Part shown: positions 1 to 9,086 of the stretch, piece after piece
Layout: every line of letters starts with the position of its first letter
Numbering within the stretch: position 1 is the stretch's first letter
Assembly: GCA_027658995.1 (NCBI GenBank)
Contig: JAQDQK010000014.1
Location: 15,198-79,197, forward strand
From: Propionibacteriaceae bacterium AM104-82
GTDB taxonomy: Bacteria; Actinomycetota; Actinomycetes; Propionibacteriales; Propionibacteriaceae
Direction: 5' to 3'
DNA: 64,000 nucleotides
Position numbers and translations under genes: made by a program
The notes under the pieces: generated by a model
The model's input: the letters and a program-made list of their open reading frames with translations, nothing else
Databases searched by the model: none
What the model was told of the DNA's origin: nothing

Positions 1-1515
1 GATCAGCGGGCCGGTGTTGCCGATGCAGGTGACGCAACCGTAGCCGACCAGGTTGAAGCCGATCTTGTCGAGGTACTCGGTCAGGCCTGCCTTCTCGTAG
101 TAGTCGGTGACGACCTGCGAGCCGGGGGCGAGCGAGGTCTTGACCCACGGCTTGCGGTTGAGGCCCTTCTCGACGGCCTTCTTCGCCAGCAGCGCGGCGC
201 CGATCATGACGCTCGGGTTCGACGTGTTGGTGCACGACGTGATCGAGGCGACGGTGACGGCGCCGTTGGTCAGGTCGAACGAGGTGCCGTCGGCGAGCGT
301 GACGGGCACGACCTTCGCGGGATCGGCCGCGTACGCGGGCACGTTCTCCTCGAAGTTGGTCTTGGCCTCGCTCAACTTGATGCGGTCCTGCGGGCGCTTC
401 GGGCCGGCGATCGACGGCACGACCGTCGACAGGTCCAGTTCGATGTACTCGGAGTAGGTGGGCTCGTGCGCGGCGTCGTGCCACATGCCCTGGGCCTTGG
501 CGTAGGCCTCCACGAGCGCGATCTGGTGCTCGTCGCGGCCGGTCAGGCGCAGGTAGTCGCTGGTCTTGTCGTCGATCGGGAAGATCGCGATGGTCGAGCC
601 GTACTCGGGGCTCATGTTGCCGATGGTGGCGCGGTTGGCCAGCGGGACCTCAGCGACGCCCTCGCCGTAGAACTCGACGAACTTGCCGACCACCTTGTGC
701 TGGCGCAGCATCTCGGTGATGGTGAGCACGAGGTCGGTGGCGGTGGTGCCCTCGTTGAGCTTGCCCTTGAGCTTGAAGCCGACCACGCGCGGGATCAGCA
801 TCGATACGGGCTGGCCGAGCATGGCCGCCTCCGCCTCGATGCCGCCGACGCCCCAGCCGACCACGCCGAGGCCATTGACCATCGTGGTGTGCGAGTCGGT
901 GCCGACGCAGGTGTCCGGGTAGGCCTGCAGCACGCCGTCGACGGTGCGCGGGAAGATCACGCGCGCCAGGTGCTCGATGTTGACCTGGTGCACGATGCCG
1001 GTGCCCGGGGGGACGACCTTGAAGTTGTCGAACGCCGTCTGGCCCCAGCGGAGGAACTGGTAGCGCTCGCGGTTGCGCTGGTACTCGATGTCGGTGTTCT
1101 GCTGGAAGGCGGTCGGGGTGCCGAAGACCTCTGCGATCACGGAGTGGTCGATGACCATCTCGGCGGGCGAGAGCGGATTGACCTTGTCGGGGTCGCCGCC
1201 GAGGCCGATGACGGCCTCACGCATGGTGGCCAGGTCGACCACACACGGGACGCCGGTGAAGTCCTGCATGATCACACGGGCGGGCGTGAACTGGATCTCA
1301 TGGTCGGGCTCCGCGTTCGGATCCCAGTTGCCGAGGAACTCGATGTCCTCCTTGGTGATGTTCGCGCCGTCCTCGGTGCGCAGCAGGTTCTCAAGCAGAA
1401 CCTTCAGGCTGAAGGGCAACTTCTCAGACCCCGGCACGGCGTCGAGCCGGAAGATCTCGTACTCGGTGCCCTGTACATCGAGGCTGGACTTGGCCCCGAA
1501 ACTGTTGACGCTCAT
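1..1515 (-). CDS. acnA: Aconitate hydratase, N-terminal part (runs off the window)
   Basis: TCA-cycle enzyme converting citrate to isocitrate through cis-aconitate on a 4Fe-4S cluster in the cytosol. The visible 505 codons are the N-terminal part of a family usually near 900 residues; the swivel domain and stop lie outside the window. Cluster ligands are present: Cys428 in SCTN and Cys494 and Cys497 in CVTCIGN. The substrate-binding stretch [11 protein letters not shown] is intact. Start ATG 1515 has a strong AGAAGGAG ribosome site just upstream. An inverted repeat lies 34 bases upstream. Actinobacterial aconitases are commonly controlled by TetR-type repressors, so regulation there is plausible but inferred. 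Confidence 0.96.
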   Translation of the reverse strand, partial: MSVNSFGAKSSLDVQGTEYEIFRLDAVPGSEKLPFSLKVLLENLLRTEDGANITKEDIEFLGNWDPNAEPDHEIQFTPARVIMQDFTGVPCVVDLATMREAVIGLGGDPDKVNPLSPAEMVIDHSVIAEVFGTPTAFQQNTDIEYQRNRERYQFLRWGQTAFDNFKVVPPGTGIVHQVNIEHLARVIFPRTVDGVLQAYPDTCVGTDSHTTMVNGLGVVGWGVGGIEAEAAMLGQPVSMLIPRVVGFKLKGKLNEGTTATDLVLTITEMLRQHKVVGKFVEFYGEGVAEVPLANRATIGNMSPEYGSTIAIFPIDDKTSDYLRLTGRDEHQIALVEAYAKAQGMWHDAAHEPTYSEYIELDLSTVVPSIAGPKRPQDRIKLSEAKTNFEENVPAYAADPAKVVPVTLADGTSFDLTNGAVTVASITSCTNTSNPSVMIGAALLAKKAVEKGLNRKPWVKTSLAPGSQVVTDYYEKAGLTEYLDKIGFNLVGYGCVTCIGNTGPLI

Positions 1516-1548
1516 CAATACTCCTTCTCGTTGACGACCCGCGAAGTC

Positions 1549-1562
1549 TCTTGACATCAAGA
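1549..1562. promoter_or_regulatory. Palindrome upstream of aconitase (possible operator)
   Basis: The 14 bases TCTTGACATCAAGA form a perfect 6-2-6 inverted repeat in the 112-base gap between acnA and the methyltransferase gene. It sits 34 bases upstream of the acnA start codon, where an operator over the promoter or transcript start would be expected. A TetR-type aconitase repressor is the family guess; no such regulator gene is adjacent in the window. Confidence 0.45.
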
Positions 1563-1627
1563 TACCACGTTGAGGCGCGGAGGGCGGCATCGCCGGACAA
1601 GGCCCATCCTAGGGCTAACGAGGGGGT

Positions 1628-2755
1628 CTATCCCTGGGGCGTCAGGATCGCGACGCACTCGATGTGCTGGGTCATCGGGAACAGGTCGAAGCCCCTGATC
1701 GACGTCGGCGCGTAGCCCTGCTCGGCGAAGTAGGCCAGGTCACGGGCCAGTGCCGACGGGTCGCACGCGACGTAGGCGACCGCGCGCGGGCCAGCGGCGG
1801 CGACCGCGCGGACCACGGAGGCCCCCGCTCCCTTGCGCGGCGGGTCGAGGACGACCAGGTCGACCGAGCCAGGCAGGTCGTGCAGCGCCCGCTCCAGCGG
1901 GGCGGCGATGAACCTGGCCTGAGGCACGTTGCGGCGTGCCTGGGCGACCGCGCGTCGCCCGGATTCGACGCCGAGCACGTCGCAGCCCGCGTCGACGAGG
2001 GCGCCCGCGAACAGCCCGACGCCGCAGTACAGGTCGAGCGCCGTCTCGCCCCGACGCGGTTCCAGCCCGTCGAGGACGGCGCGGGTCAGCGTCTCCGGGG
2101 CCTCGCGGTGCACCTGCCAGAAGCCGTCTGCGTCGACGTCGAAGTCGCGGCCCAGCACCCGCTCGTGCACCGGGTCGTCTCCGATGCCGAGCCGGGGGCC
2201 GAGGCTGGTGGCCGATTCGGTGCCGATCGCGACGATCACCTCCTGGCCTGGCTCTGCGACCTCGCGGGCCTCGTCGTAGGGCGGGTCGGCCGCGATCAGG
2301 CAGCCCTGCTCGGGAAGCGGGATCACCTGGTGCGACCTCCGGGCCCGGAAGCCGAGCCGTCCCTTGCCGTCGACGGCGAACCTGAGCCGCGTGCGCCACC
2401 CCGTCAGCCCACCGGGGACGGCCTCGACTCGGCCCTGCCAGTCGATGCCCGCCATCCGCTTCAACTGCTCGGCGACCACGGCGGTCTTGAGGTCGAGTTG
2501 GGTCTCCTGGTCGGCGAACTGCCAGTCGCAGCCGCCGCACTCCCCCGCGATCGGGCACGGCGGCTCAACCCGGCCGGCGGCGGGCTCGAGGACCTCGATG
2601 ACCCGGCCGCGGTCGAAGCGCTTGCCGCGATCCGTGATCTCGACGGTGGCCAATTCGCCTGGCAGGCCGCCGGTGACGAAGACGACCTTCTCGTCGTCGC
2701 GCGCCACCACGAAGCCCCCGTGTGCGACCGCTCCGAGCCGCAGCGTCCTGGTCAT
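1628..2755 (-). CDS. TrmA/RlmC/RlmD-family RNA (uracil-C5) methyltransferase
   Basis: S-adenosylmethionine-dependent methyltransferase likely modifying uracil C5 in rRNA or tRNA; 375 residues. An N-terminal TRAM-like beta domain precedes a four-cysteine Fe-S site (Cys67, Cys73, Cys76, Cys152). The C-terminal Rossmann domain has the SAM motif LDLYCGVGLFAG, the catalytic-loop motif VLDPPRKG and YVACDPS with the presumed nucleophilic Cys. Its ATG overlaps the stop of the upstream permease gene as ATGA, so the two are translationally coupled. The orthologue in M. tuberculosis (Rv2689c) sits in the same order. The exact target base (tRNA U54 or rRNA) cannot be told from sequence, so no symbol is given. 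Confidence 0.9.
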   Translation of the reverse strand: MTRTLRLGAVAHGGFVVARDDEKVVFVTGGLPGELATVEITDRGKRFDRGRVIEVLEPAAGRVEPPCPIAGECGGCDWQFADQETQLDLKTAVVAEQLKRMAGIDWQGRVEAVPGGLTGWRTRLRFAVDGKGRLGFRARRSHQVIPLPEQGCLIAADPPYDEAREVAEPGQEVIVAIGTESATSLGPRLGIGDDPVHERVLGRDFDVDADGFWQVHREAPETLTRAVLDGLEPRRGETALDLYCGVGLFAGALVDAGCDVLGVESGRRAVAQARRNVPQARFIAAPLERALHDLPGSVDLVVLDPPRKGAGASVVRAVAAAGPRAVAYVACDPSALARDLAYFAEQGYAPTSIRGFDLFPMTQHIECVAILTPQG

Positions 2756-4746
2756 CCGCGCACCTGGCGGCGGGCCGCCTCCTTGGCCCGCTCCTTACGC
2801 GCGTCGGAACTCTTGAGCTGGTAGGGAACCGAGGTCACCATGACGCCCTGCATGAAGTGCAGCCTGGTCCGGATCACCAGCGCCGTCTGGTTGTGCAGCA
2901 ACTGCTCCCACCAGTGGCCCACGACGAACTCGGGGATGTAGACGCTCACCACGTCGCGCGGGTTCTCGGTGCGCAGCTTCGCGACGTACTTGATGAACGG
3001 GCCGGTGATCTCGCGGTAGGGGGAGGCGATCACCTTCAGCGGGATGCCGAAGTCCTCCGCCTCCCACTGGTCGATGATCTGTTCGACCTGGTCGTCGTCG
3101 ATGGCCACCGTAACGGCCGTCAGCGTGGTGGGTCGGGTGGCCCGCGCGAACGCGATGGCCTTGACCGTCGGAAGGTTCACCTGCTGCACCAGGATCACCG
3201 AGCGCACCCGGCTCGGCAGCGCCCGGTCGGAGTCCGGCGTCAGCGCGACCTCGCGCTCGACGGCCAGGTAGTGGTTGGAGATGGCCAGCATCAGCGCGAA
3301 CGTGACGCCCATTGCGACGATCGCGAGGTAGGCGCCGTGGGTGAACTTCGAGATCAGGACGATGACCAGCACGATGCCGGTGAGGCTTGCGCCGACGAAG
3401 TTGATCACCCGCGAGCGCTTCATCTTGGCGCGCTTCTCGGGCTCCTGCTCGGTCTTGAGCGCCGTCGTCCAGTGCTTGACCATGCCGATCTGGCCGAGCG
3501 TGAAGGAGATGAACACGCCGACGACGTAGAGCTGGATCAGCGCGGTCACGGAGGCGTTGAAGATCAGCACCAGCGCGATGGCCGCCGCGGCGAGCATCAC
3601 GATGCCGTTGGAGAAGGCCAGCCGGTCGCCGCGGGTGTGCAACTGGCGGGGAAGGTAGCCGTCCCGGGCAAGGATCGAGGCGAGCGACGGGAAGCCGTTG
3701 AACGCGGTGTTGGCGGCCAGGAACAGGATCAGCATCGTGGCGGTGACCACGACGTAGAAGCCCGGCTCGAACCAGTCCATGAACACCACGCGGGCGAGCT
3801 GACCCGTGACGGTGGTGGCCGCGGAGTGGATGGTGTTGCCAGCCTCGTCGACGTAGTGCGTGCCCGTCAGTTCGTCGATCAGGTGGACCTTGGTGAGGTT
3901 CGCAAGCGCGATGATGCCGAGCAGCATGGTGATGGCGAGCACGCCGAGCATGCCGAGCACCCGGGAGGCGTTGCGGCTCTTCGGCGGCTTGAACGCGGGC
4001 ACGCCGTTGCTGATGGCCTCGACGCCGGTCAGCGCGGCACAGCCGGAGGAGAACGCACGCGCCAGGATCGCCACCAGCGCCCAGCCAGCGATGTTCTCGA
4101 CGCCGTCCTCGCGCACGACCGTCAGGTTCGCCGTCTCGCTGAGCAGGGTCTGGTCGAGCGCGAAGATGCGGAACAGGCCGATGGCCACCATCACGATCAT
4201 CGAGCCCATGAAGACATAGGTGGGGATAGCGAAAGCGGCGCCCGACTCGCGGACGCCACGCAGGTTCATGATGGTCAGGAACACGATGACGATCACCGCT
4301 GTCCAGGCCTCGTGGTCCTGCAGGAACGGCAGCATCGCCTTGGCGTTGATGACGCCGGCAGAGACCGAAACGGCCACCGTCAGGACGTAGTCGACCATCA
4401 GCGAGGACGCGACCGTCAGGCCCGCGAAGCGGCCCAGGTTCTCCTTGGCGACCTCGTAGTCACCGCCGCCGCTCGGATAGGCGTAGACGGTCTGCCGGTA
4501 GGACATCACCACGACGGCCACGACGACGCCGACCGCGAGCCCGATCTCCCACGAGAAGATGAAGCCGGCCATGCCTGCCAGGGACAGCGTGATCAGGATC
4601 TCGTCGGGGGCGTAGGCGACCGAGCTGAGGGCGTCCGACGCGAACACCGGCAGCGCGATGCGCTTGGGCAGCAGGGTCTCCCCCATCTGGGCGTTGGCGA
4701 GCCGACGACCAAACAGGAGACGCTTGATCCCCGAGAAGATTCTCAC
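2752..4746 (-). CDS. APC-superfamily permease with long cytoplasmic C-terminus
   Basis: Integral membrane transporter of 664 residues in the amino acid-polyamine-organocation superfamily. About 12 hydrophobic helices fill residues 30-480, including the ASDALSSVAYAPDEIL segment typical of the Rv2690c group; the last ~180 residues are soluble. Substrate is unknown. The divergent neighbours are TrkA potassium-gating proteins, as around M. tuberculosis Rv2690c-Rv2692, so a role in ion or amino acid uptake is an inference from context. GTG 4746 is preceded by TACCGT with a 6-base gap, consistent with a leaderless start. Confidence 0.88.
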   Translation of the reverse strand: MRIFSGIKRLLFGRRLANAQMGETLLPKRIALPVFASDALSSVAYAPDEILITLSLAGMAGFIFSWEIGLAVGVVVAVVVMSYRQTVYAYPSGGGDYEVAKENLGRFAGLTVASSLMVDYVLTVAVSVSAGVINAKAMLPFLQDHEAWTAVIVIVFLTIMNLRGVRESGAAFAIPTYVFMGSMIVMVAIGLFRIFALDQTLLSETANLTVVREDGVENIAGWALVAILARAFSSGCAALTGVEAISNGVPAFKPPKSRNASRVLGMLGVLAITMLLGIIALANLTKVHLIDELTGTHYVDEAGNTIHSAATTVTGQLARVVFMDWFEPGFYVVVTATMLILFLAANTAFNGFPSLASILARDGYLPRQLHTRGDRLAFSNGIVMLAAAAIALVLIFNASVTALIQLYVVGVFISFTLGQIGMVKHWTTALKTEQEPEKRAKMKRSRVINFVGASLTGIVLVIVLISKFTHGAYLAIVAMGVTFALMLAISNHYLAVEREVALTPDSDRALPSRVRSVILVQQVNLPTVKAIAFARATRPTTLTAVTVAIDDDQVEQIIDQWEAEDFGIPLKVIASPYREITGPFIKYVAKLRTENPRDVVSVYIPEFVVGHWWEQLLHNQTALVIRTRLHFMQGVMVTSVPYQLKSSDARKERAKEAARRQVRG

Positions 4747-4826
4747 GCGCCCACGGTAGACCTTGACGGGGCGAAAGTCATGGCCGCATCGGTGCTATGT
4801 TCGGCAGACATCGAAGGAGGAGCCTG

Positions 4827-5489
4827 GTGCACATCGTCATCATGGGCTGCGGGCGCGTCGGCGCCATGCTCGCAAAGGGCCTGGAAAAGCGGGGCCACAG
4901 CGTCGCCGTCATCGACGTCGACGTCGATGCGTTCCGCCGGCTCGGCAACGATTTCCACGGCACCACCGTCAAGGGTGTCGGCTTCGACAGGCAGGTTCTT
5001 GAGGAGGCGGGCATCCGCCGCGCCGACGCCTTCGCCGCCGTCTCCTCCGGCGACAACTCCAACATCCTCGCGGCCCGCGTGGTGCGCGAGATCTACCACG
5101 TCGAGAACGTGGTCGCCCGCATCTACGACCAGGGCCGCGCCGCCGTCTACGAGCGGCTCGGCATCCCGACGGTCGCGACGGTGCGCTGGACCGTGATGCA
5201 GGTGCTGCGGCGACTGCTCCCCGAGGGAAGCGAGCCCGTGTGGCGCGACCCGACGGGCGACGCCCGCCTGCTGCAGGTGCACGTTCACAGCGGGTGGGTC
5301 GGCAGGAAGATCCGCGACCTGTCGCGCGCCGCCGACGCCCCCATCCCGTTCGTGTTGCGGGTCGGCCGGGGCATCGTCCCCGACCGCGAGACGATCTACC
5401 AGGACGGCGACCTCCTCTACGTCGCGTGCATGACCGATCGCACAGACGAGATCGAGACGCTGTTCGCCAACCCGCCAGAGAAGCAGTAA
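4827..5489 (+). CDS. ceoB: TrkA-type potassium uptake regulatory protein (CeoB-like)
   Basis: Cytoplasmic RCK subunit that gates Trk/Ktr potassium channels by nucleotide binding; 220 residues. RCK_N Rossmann fold starts immediately with the GCGRVGAMLA glycine motif and an acidic end of strand 2 (VIDVDVDA); RCK_C covers roughly residues 140-215. GTG 4827 is chosen over an ATG 30 bases upstream because AAGGAGG lies 6 bases before it and the Rossmann motif then begins at residue 3, as in the family. A TATGTT -10-like element is at 4796-4801. Followed after 11 bases by a second RCK gene; no channel subunit gene is in the window. Confidence 0.92.
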   Translation: MHIVIMGCGRVGAMLAKGLEKRGHSVAVIDVDVDAFRRLGNDFHGTTVKGVGFDRQVLEEAGIRRADAFAAVSSGDNSNILAARVVREIYHVENVVARIYDQGRAAVYERLGIPTVATVRWTVMQVLRRLLPEGSEPVWRDPTGDARLLQVHVHSGWVGRKIRDLSRAADAPIPFVLRVGRGIVPDRETIYQDGDLLYVACMTDRTDEIETLFANPPEKQ

Positions 5490-5500
5490 AGGACACCGGG

Positions 5501-6184
5501 ATGCGCGTGTGCATCGCAGGGGCAGGCAACGTCGGGCGTTCGATCGCCCGCGAGTTGATCGCCAACGGACATCAGGCCCTGCTCATCGACAAGGACAGGG
5601 CCGCCATCAAGCCCGACTCGGTGCCGGGCGCCGAATGGCTCGAGGCGGACGCCTGCGAGCTTCAGAGCCTTGAGGACGCCGAACTCGAGGGCTACGACGT
5701 GTCGATCGCCGCGACCGGCGACGACAAGGCCAACCTGGTCTACTCGCTGCTCGCCAAGACAGAGTTCGGGGTGCCCCGCACCGTCGCCCGCGTCAACCAC
5801 CCGGGCAACGAGTGGATGTTCGACGCGCAGTGGGGCGTCGACGTGTCTGTCTCCACGCCGCGGCTGATGTCGGCGCTCGTCGAGGAGGCCGTCTCCACCG
5901 GCGACCTGGTGCGGCTGCTGACGTTCAAGAAGTCGACGGCGCACCTGTCCGAGGTGACCCTGCCCGACGAGGGCTGGATGGTCGGACGGCGGGTGCGCGA
6001 CATAGCCTTCCCCGTCGACGCGGTGCTGGTTGCGATCATCCGCGACGGCATCCCGCTGACGCCGGAGCGCGACCGCGCGTTCGAGGCGGACGACGAACTG
6101 CTGTTCGTGGTGACGCAGGAGGCCGAGCCCGAGTTGGCCGCGATGCTCAACCCCGACGAGGACGACGAGCCGGGCAACTTCTGA
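5501..6184 (+). CDS. ceoC: TrkA-type potassium uptake regulatory protein (CeoC-like)
   Basis: Second RCK protein, 227 residues, with the N-terminal glycine motif AGAGNVGRSIA and an aspartate ending strand 2 (LLIDKDR), then an RCK_C domain from about residue 140. It follows the first TrkA gene after 11 bases, so both are probably one transcript and may form a hetero-oligomeric ring on the channel, as supposed for CeoB/CeoC (Rv2691/Rv2692). The C-terminus is acidic (NPDEDDEPG). ATG 5501 begins directly at the Rossmann strand, which supports this start. Confidence 0.92.
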   Translation: MRVCIAGAGNVGRSIARELIANGHQALLIDKDRAAIKPDSVPGAEWLEADACELQSLEDAELEGYDVSIAATGDDKANLVYSLLAKTEFGVPRTVARVNHPGNEWMFDAQWGVDVSVSTPRLMSALVEEAVSTGDLVRLLTFKKSTAHLSEVTLPDEGWMVGRRVRDIAFPVDAVLVAIIRDGIPLTPERDRAFEADDELLFVVTQEAEPELAAMLNPDEDDEPGNF

Positions 6185-6210
6185 GGCCGCGAGCCTGACC
6201 CCGGACCGCG

Positions 6211-6564
6211 TCAGAGCAGTTCGAACTCCGGGTTGTAGATCACGGGCTTGCCGTCCTCGGAGGCGAGCCTTCCGACGATCCTCACGTGCCGTCCAGGGAT
6301 CAGGCACTGGATGTGGTCGCGGCCCATCCAGACGAGCCGGACGGTGCCGGTCCCGTCGGTGACCTCGGCCTCAAGCCAGCCGTTCTTGGCGTCGGAGGTG
6401 AGCGAGGTGATGGTGCCGCGCAGCGTCACGCGCGAGCGAGGCCTCGCCGAGGACAGGGTCTCGGCCCCGCAATCGACCGACTGTTCCCGCAGTTCCTCAG
6501 CCTCGAGTTCCTCGTGCGAGGCGAAGAACCGACGCAGCCGCGAGCCGAGCGATCCATCGGACAC
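6211..6564 (-). CDS. OB-fold nucleic acid-binding domain protein
   Basis: Small protein of 117 residues: a short N-terminal helix rich in Arg and Glu, then an OB-fold of the tRNA-anticodon/RecG wedge type from about residue 40 (VTLRGTITSL, GTVRLVWMG, PGRHVRIVGRLA). Orthologous by position to M. tuberculosis Rv2694c. It is the last gene of the DUF3093-dut-DUF3710 operon, starting with GTG 3 bases after the DUF3710 stop. Nucleic acid binding is predicted only from fold. Confidence 0.82.
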   Translation of the reverse strand: MSDGSLGSRLRRFFASHEELEAEELREQSVDCGAETLSSARPRSRVTLRGTITSLTSDAKNGWLEAEVTDGTGTVRLVWMGRDHIQCLIPGRHVRIVGRLASEDGKPVIYNPEFELL

Positions 6565-6567
6565 CGC

Positions 6568-7299
6568 TCAGCCCTCCGCCTCGGGAACCTTCATGGGAAG
6601 CAGGCTTCCCGGCGCAACGGGCGCCGTGCCGCGTCGCACCACGATGTTGCTGAAGAACTCGAACAGCGCGACCTGAGCGTCCTCGTTGTCCGGCTCGAAG
6701 GTGGCCTTGCCGAGCAGCACGCCGCGGAGCAGCCAGCCGGGGCCGGAGACCATCCAGGTGCGCGACAGGTGCGTGGCTGCGTTGCCGTTGGGGTCCTTGA
6801 CGGGAAGCGCGCGGCGCAGTTCGGATCCGAACGGTCCCTGCGAGACGGCGATCTGGCCCTGCTGCTGCGCGGTCGCCTTGATGATCTCCTCGCGGATCTC
6901 GGGGACCATCGACGACTTGGTGGGGCCCGCGAATGCCGCGACCTCGAGGCCCGACTCGCCATCGCCGACCAGGATCGACTGGACGACGTTGGTCTCCCTG
7001 TTGACCTGAAGCTGGATGGTCATGCCCTCGAAGGGCGTCACGATGATGCTGCCGAGGTCGAGTCGCTTGACGTCGTCCTCGTCGGCCTCAAGGTCGACCT
7101 CTTCGATGTCGAAGGGTCCCTCCTCGCGGTCGAACTCGTCGTCCCAGGCGCGGGCCTGCGCCTCGGCCTCGCTCAGTTCGGGGGCGTCAACCGCCGCCTC
7201 GGCCTCCGGGGCCTCCTCGTCGACGCTCGTCTCCTCGACGGTCTCGACCGTCTCGACGGCCTCTTCCTGGGCGTTTCGCTTCTTGCGTCCGAAAATCAC
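6568..7299 (-). CDS. DUF3710 family protein
   Basis: Actinobacterial protein of unknown function, 243 residues. The first ~65 residues are basic then strongly acidic ([10 protein letters not shown] followed by Glu/Asp/Ala repeats) and probably disordered. The conserved domain covers about residues 70-240 ([14 protein letters not shown]-like loops, [17 protein letters not shown]). GTG 7299 overlaps the dut stop as GTGA. The link with dut is conserved in mycobacteria (Rv2696c-Rv2697c), but no biochemical role is known to me. Confidence 0.85.
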   Translation of the reverse strand: MIFGRKKRNAQEEAVETVETVEETSVDEEAPEAEAAVDAPELSEAEAQARAWDDEFDREEGPFDIEEVDLEADEDDVKRLDLGSIIVTPFEGMTIQLQVNRETNVVQSILVGDGESGLEVAAFAGPTKSSMVPEIREEIIKATAQQQGQIAVSQGPFGSELRRALPVKDPNGNAATHLSRTWMVSGPGWLLRGVLLGKATFEPDNEDAQVALFEFFSNIVVRRGTAPVAPGSLLPMKVPEAEG

Positions 7300-7751
7300 T
7301 GCGCTTCCTCCACGACTTGGCGGGTGAAACCGCCGGTAGAACCATAGCCACCCGCACCGCGCACCGTCGCATCGAGCGACGGCACAGGGGTGAACGTGGC
7401 CGTGACGAACGGCACGATCAGCAGTTGCGCGATCCTGTCGCCCGCCGCCAATGCGATCGGCGTGTGCGGGTCGAGGTTGATCAGGCAGACCTTGATCTCG
7501 CCGCGGTAGCCTGAGTCGATGACCCCGGGAGAGTTGACGATGCTGAGGCCCGCCTTCGCGGCGAGGCCCGAGCGGGGCGTGACAAGGCCGACGTGGCCCG
7601 CCGGGATCGCCAGCGCGACGCCGGTGCCCACGAGTCGACGCTGGCCGGGTTCGAGCACCACATCCTCGGTGGCCCGCAGGTCGGCGCCCGCGTCGCCCGG
7701 CTGCGCGTAACCGGGCAGATGCGCGTCGTCGGCGAGGGTGTCGATGATCAT
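7296..7751 (-). CDS. dut: dUTP diphosphatase
   Basis: Homotrimeric dUTPase that hydrolyses dUTP to dUMP and pyrophosphate, keeping uracil out of DNA and feeding dTMP synthesis. All five motifs are present in 151 residues: [32 protein letters not shown] and the C-terminal P-loop-like [10 protein letters not shown]. Length is normal for the family. It overlaps by 4 bp with both the upstream DUF3093 gene and the downstream DUF3710 gene, so translation is coupled across the operon. Confidence 0.97.
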   Translation of the reverse strand: MIIDTLADDAHLPGYAQPGDAGADLRATEDVVLEPGQRRLVGTGVALAIPAGHVGLVTPRSGLAAKAGLSIVNSPGVIDSGYRGEIKVCLINLDPHTPIALAAGDRIAQLLIVPFVTATFTPVPSLDATVRGAGGYGSTGGFTRQVVEEAQ

Positions 7752-8194
7752 GCAGTGACCTCCTGGCGCAGCGCTTCGGCCAGCCGTTCGGGGTGGCGGG
7801 TGCTGACCAGCCAGTACGGGTGCGGGTCGGCCGGGTCGTTCAGGTCGACGCGCACCAGTGAAGACAGGAACGGCCGGGTGAACAGGAAGGCGCGGTGGTC
7901 CGCATCGGGCCCGAGCGCCGAGCGCGCCTCCTCACCCTCGAGCGGGGTGACGCCCGCGATGTATGGGTGCTCCAGGCGGTAACGGCCTGCGGTGAGTCCG
8001 TCGGCGTCCACCGTCAGGCGGGTGCGGGAGTAGGCGACCAGCGTCAGGAGGACGGCGAGCATGATCAGCGCGCTGACGGCGATCCCGACCTGCAACTGGA
8101 CATAGGCCAGCACGGCAACCGCGAGGCTGCCGGCGAAGAGCAGGCCGATCAGCATCCACCACCAGGGAATGTGCAGCCGTTCCGAGTAGGTCAC
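7748..8194 (-). CDS. DUF3093 family membrane protein
   Basis: 148-residue protein with two closely spaced hydrophobic segments at about residues 12-50 ([19 protein letters not shown] and the following helix) and a soluble beta-rich domain that includes [17 protein letters not shown]. Function unknown. It is the first gene of the dut operon. In M. tuberculosis the equivalent gene is divergent from dut, whereas here it is co-directional and overlaps dut by ATGA. GTG 8194 follows a TAAGGT element by 6 bases, so the mRNA is probably leaderless. Confidence 0.85.
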   Translation of the reverse strand: MTYSERLHIPWWWMLIGLLFAGSLAVAVLAYVQLQVGIAVSALIMLAVLLTLVAYSRTRLTVDADGLTAGRYRLEHPYIAGVTPLEGEEARSALGPDADHRAFLFTRPFLSSLVRVDLNDPADPHPYWLVSTRHPERLAEALRQEVTA

Positions 8195-8216
8195 GAATGC
8201 ACCTTAGCCCGTTGGG

Positions 8217-8222
8217 CATAAT
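8217..8222 (+). promoter_or_regulatory. -10 element for DUF4235 gene
   Basis: CATAAT (5 of 6 to TATAAT) lies 34 bases upstream of the DUF4235 start in the 62-base divergent gap with the DUF3093 gene. This places the transcript start near 8229 and leaves room for the GAGAGGA ribosome site at 8244-8250. No convincing -35 hexamer is visible. Confidence 0.45.
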
Positions 8223-8256
8223 GTTCTTCAGACGGGTAACGGTGAGAGGAACATCG

Positions 8257-8550
8257 ATGGCAGCCAGCGAAAAGCTGATGTGGAAGATCTACGCGGGCGC
8301 GATCGGCGCCGTCACCACGATCGTGGCGCAGAAGCTCGTGACGAAGCTGTGGGAGGTCTCCACCGGCGACGCCCCGCCGGATCCCAACGATCCGGAGACC
8401 CCGCTGAGGCAGGCCCTGATCTGGGCCGCCGCGAGCGGCCTCGGTGTCGGCATGACGCAACTGATGATGAACCGGCTGGTGCAGAACCGCTGGTTGAAGA
8501 ACTTCGAACACGCCGCGCCGGGCAAGTTGCGCAACAAGCTCGACTTCTGA
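8257..8550 (+). CDS. DUF4235 family small membrane protein
   Basis: 97 residues with two hydrophobic helices (about residues 9-27 and 53-68) separated by an acidic-proline loop (GDAPPDPNDPETP). Matches the actinobacterial DUF4235 pattern of a small integral membrane protein of unknown function. ATG 8257 is preferred to an upstream ATG at 8197 because GAGAGGA lies 6 bases before it and the upstream start would overlap the divergent promoter. Transcription ends at the hairpin at 8566-8595. Confidence 0.82.
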   Translation: MAASEKLMWKIYAGAIGAVTTIVAQKLVTKLWEVSTGDAPPDPNDPETPLRQALIWAAASGLGVGMTQLMMNRLVQNRWLKNFEHAAPGKLRNKLDF

Positions 8551-8565
8551 GCCGCGGAGGCACGA

Positions 8566-8595
8566 AAAACCGGCGGGAGACTTCCCGCCGGTTTT
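8566..8595. terminator. Bidirectional intrinsic terminator
   Basis: A perfect 13-bp stem with a 4-base loop (GACT at 8579-8582); the arms are flanked by A and T tracts (AAAACCGGCGGGA and its complement). It lies between the convergent DUF4235 and DUF4193 genes and can stop transcription from both sides. Confidence 0.93.
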
Positions 8596-8611
8596 CTGCT
8601 TACTTGGGGGC

Positions 8612-8908
8612 CTAGACGCAGTCCACGCAGTACTGCAGGTTGCCGCGCGTCTCGGCCAGTTGGCTCATCGACTTCACGAGGAAGCACGATGCGCAGGTGA
8701 ACTCGTTCGCCTGACGAGGCAGGACCCGTACGGTGAGTTCCTCATGCGACAGGTCCGCTCCCGGAAGTTCGAAGGATTCGGCCGCCTCGACCTCGTCCTC
8801 GTCGACCTTTCCGGAGTTCTTGTCGTTTCGGCGCGACTTGAGTTCTTCGAGCGAATCCTCGCTCATCTCCTCATCGGTCTTGCGGGGTGCATCGTAGTCA
8901 GTTGCCAT
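8612..8908 (-). CDS. DUF4193 zinc-ribbon-like protein
   Basis: Small acidic actinobacterial protein of 98 residues. The C-terminal half holds two cysteine pairs, CASC and CVDC, spaced to make one zinc ribbon, and the protein ends at the second pair. The N-terminal half is charged and probably unstructured (EEMSEDSLEELKSRR). Orthologous to M. tuberculosis Rv2699c, again beside the dut region. Function unknown. AAAGGACG sits 6 bases before the ATG. A short inverted repeat, ATGTGTATCACAT, lies at 8941-8953, 32 bases upstream. Confidence 0.9.
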   Translation of the reverse strand: MATDYDAPRKTDEEMSEDSLEELKSRRNDKNSGKVDEDEVEAAESFELPGADLSHEELTVRVLPRQANEFTCASCFLVKSMSQLAETRGNLQYCVDCV

Positions 8909-9086
8909 CCGTTTCGTCCTTTCTTCGCCGCGACGGGCACATGTGTATCACATCTCGGGCCCTACTGAGGCACCGGCCCGTCACTGGACCACGCCATTGT
9001 GCGTCGGCCCGCAAGCGCCTCCGCCATCGTTGTGCCTAGCGCTGGTAAGTTGTGGCCATTCAGCCAGCGCACACGGACGAGGAATC

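Noticed and set aside
466..1554. Long open frame on the plus strand opposite aconitase
   Set aside because: It is the antisense of the strongly supported acnA frame, has a low-complexity Val/Asp/Gly/His composition typical of high-GC shadow frames and matches no family.
2722..5196. 824-codon plus-strand frame across the permease and ceoB
   Set aside because: Antisense shadow of the APC permease; composition is His/Asp/Arg-rich repeats and it crosses two real genes.
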